DNA of 50,669 bases from Bacteroidales bacterium. Lineage in GTDB: Bacteria; Bacteroidota; Bacteroidia; Bacteroidales; Tenuifilaceae. Shown here piece by piece: positions 43,994 to 50,669 of this stretch. A model generated the notes under the pieces. The model searched no databases. It saw only the letters and a program-made list of their open reading frames with translations, and had not been told where the DNA came from. The stretch lies in assembly GCA_025361485.1 (NCBI GenBank), contig JANYLA010000113.1, positions 1 to 50,669 of the forward strand. The letters run 5' to 3'. A program made the position numbers and the translations under genes. Position 1 is the stretch's first letter; the number at the start of each line of letters is the position of its first letter.

Positions 43994-46288
43994 ATGAATA
44001 GAATCATTTTTTTGATACTTATCTTTTTTACCCAAACTGTTTTTGCCCAGGTTAAAGTTGGAAAATGGCGCGATCATTTCTCGTACAATAATTGCATTGC
44101 CGTTTGCAAAGGGAACGGAAAAATTTATGGGGCAACATCTACTGGTGTTTTTTGGTATAATTTAATCGATGGCGAGATAGGTAAGATTAGCCGTGTAAAT
44201 GGGCTAACCGATATTAAAATAAGTACAATAGAGTATTCAGAGGTAAATAAAGTCCTTGCCGTTGGATATCAAGATGGTAATATTGATTTTGTGTTCAAGG
44301 ATCGAATTCTTAACATGCCCCAAATCAAGGAAAAAGCGATGCAGGGGAGCAAGAGAATCAATGGCTTTACATTTAATAGCAGTATTATTTTTGTATCAAC
44401 CGATTTTGGAGTCGTAGCTGTCGATATTGCACGTGAAGAGATTAAGGATACCTATTATATTGGAGACTTAGGATCAACAATAAGGGTTAATCGTACCGTA
44501 ATTCAGGGAAACGATATTTTTGCAGCAACCGAAAGGGGTTTACTAAAAGCAGATATAAATGATCCGTTGCTTATTCAGTACCAACGATGGGTTCAACAGG
44601 ATGGCTTTAGTAATTCATTGGCAGAGTGCACCGATATTGCAGTTTTTGGACAGAATTTAATTGCTGTTGAGGGAAATCCAGAAGGACAAAAAGATATAGT
44701 TTGGGTAATTAATGGTTCAAATTGGAGCGAGCTGGGTCGACCGTATAATACTGTTTCGCATGTTAGAGCAGAATTTTATAAGTTAATTATTACATCTAAA
44801 GAGGGAATATCTGCATACGTTACAATAGGATCGATTCCGGTAAACTATACAAAGTATAATTTTACATGGCTTTTTGAACCAGACATGGCAATACCCCTTG
44901 AATCGGGTAAAATTGCAATAGCCGATCACTTTTCGGGAATTGTTTTTGGCGATGCTGGAGGCTTTAACCCTATTCATCCCAACGGACCAACAAACAATAA
45001 TGCTTTTTCGATTGGTGTAAGTAGCGAGCAGGTTATTATCGCCACAGGGGGTTATGATGCTGCTTATGGAAACCTATGGAACCCTCTATCGTTCCATCGA
45101 TTTGCTGACCAGCAGTGGAGCACATTCGAAGAATATGACGACAGGGATGCAATCCGAGTACTTTTCAACCCGACCAATCCGAGCGAGTTTTATATTGCTA
45201 GCTGGGGATCAGGCGTTTTTCAGTTTAGGAATTCTGAAATGATTAATCATTATAAGCCCACTAATAGCACTCTTCAAACAATTTACCCGAATGAACCTTA
45301 TTGTAGAATCGGCGGAGTTGCATTGGATAATAGCGGAAATTTATGGGCAGCAAATGCGTTGGTTCCAAACCCTGTTTCGGTTCGTAAGACTGATGGGACA
45401 TGGCATTCATTCCCATACGCAGGCGTAATAAACTCCGATCGCATATCAAATCTATTTTGTTCGCCATCAGGTCAACTTTGGTTTACACTGCCAGGCGGAG
45501 AAGGATTCTTTGTACTTGATCCTGGAAAAAATATAGAATCGTCTTCCGATGACTTATACCGGAGATTTAGATTAAGTGATAGGAACGGGAATAGCCTGCC
45601 AAGCAATATTTTTTCAACGGCAATCGATAACGATGGATATTTGTGGATTGGTACCAGCGAAGGAGTACTTATCAGCTATAACCCCGAAGATGTTATTAAT
45701 GCTTCGAAGTTTACGGTGCAAAGGGTAAAAATTCCCGATGTGGTTCAGGGATTAGCCGCATATCTTTTACAAACCGAAATGGTTACCTCGATTACGGTTG
45801 ATGGAGGAAATCGGAAATGGTTTGGAACTAGTAAATCGGGTGTTTTTTTGCAATCATCTGATGGTTCTAAGGAATTACAGCATTTTAATACCCAGAATAG
45901 CCCATTGCCCTCGAACAATATTGTCGATATTAAGATTCACCCAACCACAGGAGAAGTTTTTATTGCAACGGAACTGGGTTTAATTGCTTACCACGGCGAT
46001 GCGACTGCCTCAGGAGATAAGTTTGGAAAGGTTTACGCATTCCCAAATCCTGTTAAACCCGACTTTAATGGGCTTATATCAATCGTTGGGCTTGTTGAGA
46101 ATACAACAGTTAAAATTACTGATATTAGCGGTAACTTGGTTTATGAAACGCTGTCGCAGGGGGGACAAGCAACTTGGGATGGAAAAAACTTCAATGGTCA
46201 TAAAGTTTCTACAGGTGTTTATCTAATTTTCTGTTCTGACAGTAAAGGCAAGGAGACCGCCGTAAGTAAACTGCTTTTTATTAAGTAG
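43994..46288 (+). CDS. porZ: Type IX secretion system protein PorZ
   Basis: 764 residues starting at ATG 43994, one codon after an in-frame TTG. A signal peptide (about 1-19, ending VFAQ) precedes two beta-propeller domains built from two-component-regulator-type repeats (for example GKIYGATSTGVFWYN and DNDGYLWIGTSEGVLISYN). A C-terminal CTD-like beta-sandwich covers about 680-764 (YAFPNPVKPDFNGLISI and STGVYLIF). This matches PorZ, the attachment-complex member that hands A-LPS to the sortase PorU in Porphyromonas. It provides the secretion context for the M6 protease in this window. RecO follows after 5 nt. Confidence 0.85.
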   Translation: MNRIIFLILIFFTQTVFAQVKVGKWRDHFSYNNCIAVCKGNGKIYGATSTGVFWYNLIDGEIGKISRVNGLTDIKISTIEYSEVNKVLAVGYQDGNIDFVFKDRILNMPQIKEKAMQGSKRINGFTFNSSIIFVSTDFGVVAVDIAREEIKDTYYIGDLGSTIRVNRTVIQGNDIFAATERGLLKADINDPLLIQYQRWVQQDGFSNSLAECTDIAVFGQNLIAVEGNPEGQKDIVWVINGSNWSELGRPYNTVSHVRAEFYKLIITSKEGISAYVTIGSIPVNYTKYNFTWLFEPDMAIPLESGKIAIADHFSGIVFGDAGGFNPIHPNGPTNNNAFSIGVSSEQVIIATGGYDAAYGNLWNPLSFHRFADQQWSTFEEYDDRDAIRVLFNPTNPSEFYIASWGSGVFQFRNSEMINHYKPTNSTLQTIYPNEPYCRIGGVALDNSGNLWAANALVPNPVSVRKTDGTWHSFPYAGVINSDRISNLFCSPSGQLWFTLPGGEGFFVLDPGKNIESSSDDLYRRFRLSDRNGNSLPSNIFSTAIDNDGYLWIGTSEGVLISYNPEDVINASKFTVQRVKIPDVVQGLAAYLLQTEMVTSITVDGGNRKWFGTSKSGVFLQSSDGSKELQHFNTQNSPLPSNNIVDIKIHPTTGEVFIATELGLIAYHGDATASGDKFGKVYAFPNPVKPDFNGLISIVGLVENTTVKITDISGNLVYETLSQGGQATWDGKNFNGHKVSTGVYLIFCSDSKGKETAVSKLLFIK

Positions 46289-46293
46289 AGATT

Positions 46294-47025
46294 ATGATTC
46301 TAAAAACAAAGGCAATAGCGCTTCACACCGTTAAGTATGGCGATAATAGCCTTATTGCTTATGTTTACTCCGAATCGCACGGACGCCTATCAATAATGGT
46401 TCACAGCGCTTATGGAAAGCAAAAATCATCGGGGAAAGCAGTTTTCTTTCAACCGCTTAACCTTTTAAATATTGTATATTATCATCGCAGGATTCAAACG
46501 CTTTGTAAGCTAAAAGAGGTTTCAACGGAAGTAACTTTTAGCTCCATTCCTTTCGACCCAGTAAAAAGGGCAATCGCCTTATTTGTTGGTGAGGTTGTTT
46601 ATCGAACAATACGCGAGGAGGAATCAAATTCTGCAATGTTTCACTTTCTTGAGAATTCAATCCAGCTACTTGATGTTATGCATAGCGGAATATCGAATTT
46701 TCATCTGATATTTCTGGCTCAGCTAACCCGATACCTTGGTTTTTTCCCAGGGAATCAATGGAGCGAATCATTACCCGTTTTTGACTATAAAAATGGTTTG
46801 TTTGTTCATGGTGAGCCAACCCATCCGCTTTATTTCAATACGGAGAAAAGTAAGCTTATTGGACAAATTTTTTCAACGCCTTTCAGCGAAGCTGAAAACC
46901 TTAAACTTAACCATAAAGTAAGAGCACAAATTATCGATAATCTCTTAGCCTTTTATCAAGTCCATATCGAGAGCGTTTCAGGAATTAAATCGTTGCCAAT
47001 ATTGAGCCAGGTTTTTGAGGAATAA
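46294..47025 (+). CDS. recO: DNA repair protein RecO
   Basis: 243 residues. The N-terminal OB fold has the family start MILKTKAIALHTVKYGDNSLI followed by VYSESHGRLSIMVHSAYG. The helical C-terminal part follows the RecO pattern (IFLAQLTRYLGFFPGN). RecO binds ssDNA and, with RecR, loads RecA. The zinc-binding cysteines of some RecO proteins are absent. It follows porZ within 5 nt, so the two are co-transcribed; this pairing probably reflects chromosome layout rather than shared function. Confidence 0.9.
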   Translation: MILKTKAIALHTVKYGDNSLIAYVYSESHGRLSIMVHSAYGKQKSSGKAVFFQPLNLLNIVYYHRRIQTLCKLKEVSTEVTFSSIPFDPVKRAIALFVGEVVYRTIREEESNSAMFHFLENSIQLLDVMHSGISNFHLIFLAQLTRYLGFFPGNQWSESLPVFDYKNGLFVHGEPTHPLYFNTEKSKLIGQIFSTPFSEAENLKLNHKVRAQIIDNLLAFYQVHIESVSGIKSLPILSQVFEE

Positions 47026-47094
47026 AATTCTCTGCGAACGACTGCTCTTTTTAACTATATTTGGATATTGAACCTGAAATCTTAGCAATAGAAT

Positions 47095-48621
47095 ATGCCC
47101 ATTCTTAACTCAATCTTTAGCTGGTTAAATACTAAGCGATTACACCAAATAGAGCTATTCCGTCAATTTCCCTTTGAGGTACAGCAAGAGGTTCTATTTA
47201 AGCTGATTAACAAAGCAAAGCTTACGGAGTATGGCAAAAAGTATGATTTTGAATCAATAAAGGAGATTAAAGATTTTCAACAACGTCTTCCGGTTTTAGA
47301 CTATGAGGGAATAAAACCATTCATCGACAAGCATCGGGAGGGTCAGCAGGATATTCTTTGGCCCGGAGCAATAAAATGGTTTGCAAAATCGTCGGGAACA
47401 ACTGCTAATAAAAGCAAGTTTATACCCGTTAGCAGCGAGGCGTTGGAGGAGTGTCACTTTAGAGGAGGACGCGATATTCTTGCAATTTATACGAATCAAC
47501 ACCCTGATTCCGAAATTTTTAAAGGAAAAGGATTAACCCTTGGGGGAAGTCATCAGATTGATAATTTTAGTGTCGATTCGTACTATGGCGACTTATCGGC
47601 AATTTTAATAGAGAATATTCCATGGTGGGCTGATTTTATCCGTACTCCAAGCCAAAAGGTTGCATTAATTCCAGAATGGGAAGAAAAGTTAGAAAAACTC
47701 ACCAACGAAACCATCAAGGAGAATGTAACGAGCATTGCTGGTGTTCCATCGTGGAACCTTGTAATGATTAAGCATATACTCAACTTTACAGGAAAAAGTA
47801 ATCTCCTTGAAGTTTGGCCTAACCTCGAACTTTTTACCCATGGTGGTGTTGGCTTCACGCCCTATCGAGAGCAGTTCCATCGGCTAATTCCATCGCCAAC
47901 TATGAATTACATGGAGGCATACAATGCAAGCGAAGGATTCTTTGCCATTCAGGATAATCCTCAAACCGATGATATGCTTCTGATGCTCGACTACGGAATC
48001 TTTTATGAGTTTATTCCGCTCGAAGAGGCTTTTAGTCAAAAACCTACGGCGTTAACAATTAACGAGGTAGAAATCAATCGGAACTACGCCTTAGTCATCA
48101 GCACAAATAGCGGCTTGTGGAGATATATGATCGGTGATACCATCATGTTTACATCAAAACACCCTCATAAAATAAAAATTACTGGACGAACACGCCATTT
48201 TATCAATGTTTTTGGTGAGGAGGTGATAATCGATAATGCTGAGAATGCCTTAAAAACCGCTTGCGAAAAAACGGGAGCATTGGTAAGGGAATTTACAGCA
48301 GCACCAATTTTTATGGACGAAAATACAAAGGGTGCACATGAATGGCTTATCGAATTTGAAAGACCTCCTGCTGATTTAGATTTTTTTACTCAGGTACTCG
48401 ATAATGCGCTCTGTTCTCTTAATTCCGATTATGAGGCAAAACGATATAAAGGGATAACGCTTGGAATGCCAATTGTGAAAAAACTTAATAATGGCACATT
48501 TTTTATGTGGATGAAGGAACGAGGAAAACTCGGTGGTCAGAACAAAGTTCCAAGGTTATCAAACACAAGAGAGTACGTTGAACAGCTTATTGAGTTGAGT
48601 AAAAGATGCTGCAATGATTAA
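47095..48621 (+). CDS. GH3-family acyl-adenylate-forming protein
   Basis: 508 residues of the GH3 auxin-responsive promoter family in the ANL superfamily. The ATP-binding motif is KSSGTTANKSKFIPVS near residue 98, motif II is EAYNASEGFFAIQ, and motif III is LVISTNSGLWRYMIGD, followed by ITGRTRHFINVFGEEV. Plant GH3 enzymes join amino acids to acyl acids such as jasmonate; bacterial members are common in Bacteroidota but their substrate is generally unknown. Full length and complete motifs suggest an active enzyme. It overlaps the next gene by 8 nt. Confidence 0.9.
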   Translation: MPILNSIFSWLNTKRLHQIELFRQFPFEVQQEVLFKLINKAKLTEYGKKYDFESIKEIKDFQQRLPVLDYEGIKPFIDKHREGQQDILWPGAIKWFAKSSGTTANKSKFIPVSSEALEECHFRGGRDILAIYTNQHPDSEIFKGKGLTLGGSHQIDNFSVDSYYGDLSAILIENIPWWADFIRTPSQKVALIPEWEEKLEKLTNETIKENVTSIAGVPSWNLVMIKHILNFTGKSNLLEVWPNLELFTHGGVGFTPYREQFHRLIPSPTMNYMEAYNASEGFFAIQDNPQTDDMLLMLDYGIFYEFIPLEEAFSQKPTALTINEVEINRNYALVISTNSGLWRYMIGDTIMFTSKHPHKIKITGRTRHFINVFGEEVIIDNAENALKTACEKTGALVREFTAAPIFMDENTKGAHEWLIEFERPPADLDFFTQVLDNALCSLNSDYEAKRYKGITLGMPIVKKLNNGTFFMWMKERGKLGGQNKVPRLSNTREYVEQLIELSKRCCND

Positions 48622-49381
48622 CAGAATAGGAAATATTATAGGTGTGTTTCTTACAATCTTAGCATTCTCCATTATCAATGCTAATGGGCAGTGTGGTTAT
48701 ATTCAGTCCGACAAGTTTGATAATGTTTGGGTTGCTAATCGCAATGAGGTAGTTTGCTTTGATAAGCAATTAAAAAAGATTGGGACATACTCCAGCATTC
48801 TTCTTGGAAACCCATCTTTTATTGATGCGCTCGATCCGTTTAGGGTAATTGTTTACTACTCAAGCTCCCAATCAATAGTGTTATTGAATAATCGGGTTGC
48901 CGAAATAGCAAAGCCTATTCCACTCCTTGAAAAAGGAATTACAGATGCTTCAGCGGTTTGTAGAAGTAGTAAAGGAGGATTTTGGGTGCTCGATAGAAAT
49001 AATTGGGAGATTCTGCATTTCGATTCGGGGTTTAACCGCACAGGTGAAAAGATAATGCTCGATATGAGCCTCTCCGGATCAAAACCATTCTACATGCAGG
49101 AGAATAATGGTATTCTTTACATCGCTTTTACCGATAAGGCAATTTGCCGATACGACCAATTTGGTGCTCGTATGGGCGATATTCTTGTAAAAACAAATAA
49201 CTACTTTACATTTATTGATGGTTCAATGGTTTATAAATCAAAAGGGGAAATATATCAATACAATATTGAAAGCAACCAGATATTGCCTTTCGAATTATCG
49301 GTTAAATGTATTCCGGTTAAAGTTCAAGGCCAATATTTCTACTTCGATGGACAGACTTTAGCTGTTAACAAAATAAGATGA
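48614..49381 (+). CDS. Exported beta-propeller-like hypothetical protein
   Basis: 255 residues with a signal peptide (about 1-25, ending NANGQ). The mature part has repeating strands with DNVWVANRNEVVCFD, GGFWVLDRNNWEILHFD and GILYIAFTDKAICRYD, a pattern of propeller blades. No named family is recognised. The start overlaps the end of the GH3 gene by 8 nt, so translation is probably coupled. A role at the cell envelope is inferred from the signal peptide only. Confidence 0.65.
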   Translation: MINRIGNIIGVFLTILAFSIINANGQCGYIQSDKFDNVWVANRNEVVCFDKQLKKIGTYSSILLGNPSFIDALDPFRVIVYYSSSQSIVLLNNRVAEIAKPIPLLEKGITDASAVCRSSKGGFWVLDRNNWEILHFDSGFNRTGEKIMLDMSLSGSKPFYMQENNGILYIAFTDKAICRYDQFGARMGDILVKTNNYFTFIDGSMVYKSKGEIYQYNIESNQILPFELSVKCIPVKVQGQYFYFDGQTLAVNKIR

Positions 49382-49459
49382 AAAAATGACGGTTGAGCAA
49401 CAAACTTTTGTATTTTTAGCAAGCACAAAAGGACTCTTGTAAACCTTAAAAAACATACC

Positions 49460-50074
49460 ATGCATATAGCCGTTGCCGGTAATATTGGATCCGGAAAAAC
49501 AACTCTTACACGTTTGCTTGCAAAGCATTATGGTTGGAAACCCCACTTTGAGGATGTTGATGATAATCCATATTTAAATGATTTTTACGAGGATATGCAG
49601 CGCTGGAGTTTTAACCTCCAAATATACTTTTTGAATAGCCGATTTGGTCAAATCGTCGATATTCGCCGTAAAGGGGATACAGTAATTCAGGATAGAACCA
49701 TTTATGAGGATGCTCATATTTTTGCTCCCAATCTTCATATCATGGGGTTGATGTCAACCCGCGATTTTAACAACTATTTGAACCTATTCAACCTGATGAG
49801 CTCCCTCATTCAACCACCCGATTTGCTCATCTACCTTAGAGGTTCAGTTCCCACGCTTGTTAGCCAAATTCAGAAGAGAGGAAGGGATTACGAAAAGAAT
49901 ATTCGTCTTGATTACCTTCAACGCCTTAACGAGCGATACGAAGCATGGATTGAAACGTACAAACTGGGTAAGATGCTTATTATTGAGGTCGATAATATGA
50001 ATTTTGCCGATAGACCGGAGGATTTACGAATGGTAATCAATAAAATTGATGCAACTATTCACGGGCTGTTTTAG
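49460..50074 (+). CDS. Deoxynucleoside kinase (dAK/dGK type)
   Basis: 204 residues. P-loop GNIGSGKTTL at 8-17, FEDVDDNPYLNDFYED, then YFLNSRFGQI and the catalytic/substrate block IQDRTIYEDAHIF. The LID region is QKRGRDYEKNIRLDYL. These match bacterial deoxyadenosine/deoxyguanosine kinases, which phosphorylate deoxynucleosides for salvage. Length is typical. Substrate preference cannot be told from sequence alone. With dgt and rdgB it gives three nucleotide-pool enzymes in this part of the window. Confidence 0.9.
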   Translation: MHIAVAGNIGSGKTTLTRLLAKHYGWKPHFEDVDDNPYLNDFYEDMQRWSFNLQIYFLNSRFGQIVDIRRKGDTVIQDRTIYEDAHIFAPNLHIMGLMSTRDFNNYLNLFNLMSSLIQPPDLLIYLRGSVPTLVSQIQKRGRDYEKNIRLDYLQRLNERYEAWIETYKLGKMLIIEVDNMNFADRPEDLRMVINKIDATIHGLF

Positions 50075-50129
50075 CCGTTGTTTTTCCTAAACACAACTAA
50101 ATATTACCTAAATAAATAAATTAAACCCA

Positions 50130-50579
50130 ATGAAAAGACTACTAACAGCAATTTTCACATTAGCCTTAATTGGCTTTATTTTCAGCTCATGCAAGAAGGA
50201 TGAAACAACTCCTTTGAGCAATTCAGTTACCATTCAAGGCGAATTCACCATTGGTGATAAAACCTTTACAAACCCTACCTTTGACCTAGGTGAACCCCAA
50301 AAATTTGTTGGGTATTTCAGAAATTTTATCAAGTCAAAAGAATTTAATGGATTTAATTTTTTCCCAACTGATAATATTGATTTGGGGAATAATGTATCTC
50401 TAAGTTTTGATAATGAGATTTATTCTGTAGTGGTTGGGCCTGCAACAATGTTTATCGAACTGCATTTTTATTTCAACGGAAATTCGTCTTTTTCGTTATA
50501 TAGCGAAACAGCTACAGCAACGGTAACTAAGGGTACATTCAAGGTGCTAACGCAACAAAAGTTAAAAATTAGGTTCTAA
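50130..50579 (+). CDS. Small lipoprotein of unknown function
   Basis: 149 residues. The signal peptide ends in a lipobox (FIFSSC, Cys at about 21) followed by KKDETT, the usual pattern of Bacteroidota surface or periplasmic lipoproteins. The rest is beta-rich with polar strands (VTIQGEFTIGDKTF, TMFIELHFYFNG). I recognise no family. After the stop, the last 90 nt of the window hold nothing I can identify. Confidence 0.7.
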   Translation: MKRLLTAIFTLALIGFIFSSCKKDETTPLSNSVTIQGEFTIGDKTFTNPTFDLGEPQKFVGYFRNFIKSKEFNGFNFFPTDNIDLGNNVSLSFDNEIYSVVVGPATMFIELHFYFNGNSSFSLYSETATATVTKGTFKVLTQQKLKIRF

Positions 50580-50669
50580 ATCAAAGGTATTATTTTTTTC
50601 TTTTTATAATGCTTTTTTCATTCTCGGAGTGGTGTTAGCAATGAGAATAAATCCGAATGGGATTTATTT

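Noticed and set aside
48614-49381. Part of a GH3-linked natural-product operon
   Set aside because: The neighbours are RecO, a deoxynucleoside kinase and a lipoprotein; no carrier protein or tailoring enzyme is present.

Overview
The window looks like a chromosome segment of an AT-rich member of the Bacteroidota, probably Bacteroidales or Marinilabiliales-like. The evidence is a type IX secretion component (PorZ), a secreted M6 protease with a C-terminal type IX sorting domain, TPR-SpoIIE and propeller sensor proteins, and seven upstream regions that match the Bacteroidota -7 promoter element TAnnTTTG. Most genes have no Shine-Dalgarno sequence. No rRNA, tRNA or CRISPR array was recognised. 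The left edge appears to carry the tail of a transposase gene.

Layout. 0.3-2.8 kb: a minus-strand unit of ArsR-type repressor, GlpF-type channel and CxCC-containing COG0523 GTPase, with a palindromic operator in front of the repressor; this suggests metalloid or metal response. 2.9-5.8 kb: an ECF sigma factor, a probable membrane anti-sigma factor and two exported proteins, led by a perfect 14-bp hairpin. 5.9-7.5 kb: an ABC-F ATPase whose second ATP site looks dead. 7.7-14.1 kb: the most unusual part, a five-gene minus-strand isoprenoid cluster. In transcription order it encodes an HdrA-like ferredoxin, a radical SAM protein, a DUF116-polyprenyl diphosphate synthase fusion, a single-domain prenyltransferase-like toroid, and a class II (DxDD) squalene-hopene-cyclase-like protein. 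14.3-20.2 kb: TerC, PAP2 phosphatase, DusB, CPBP protease, a hypothetical gene and Kbl. 20.2-26.8 kb: the 1164-residue secreted protease, a thioredoxin-like protein, two small unknowns and endonuclease IV.

26.8-43.3 kb is rich in signalling: two paralogous Cache-HAMP-GAF-PAS sensors with no output domain, a TPR-SpoIIE phosphatase, and an 1152-residue sensor that joins a complete adenylate cyclase site to a phosphodiesterase-like HD domain. Degenerate tandem universal stress proteins lie on both sides of that sensor. PHP phosphoesterase, exonuclease/GIY-YIG and dGTPase genes are interspersed. 43.3-50.6 kb: RdgB, PorZ, RecO, a GH3-like protein, an exported unknown, a deoxynucleoside kinase and a lipoprotein.

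How the genes may work together (inference). The terpenoid cluster would make a long prenyl diphosphate, cyclise it by DxDD protonation, and modify it with Fe-S/radical chemistry; no squalene synthase gene is visible, so it is not a standard hopanoid locus. The cyclase-HD protein could both make and destroy cAMP, with the USP pair as possible nucleotide-binding partners. A second layer is a set of seven intergenic palindromes in the first 17 kb, each built from its own short repeated word. Three of them sit inside or at the end of the terpenoid operon.
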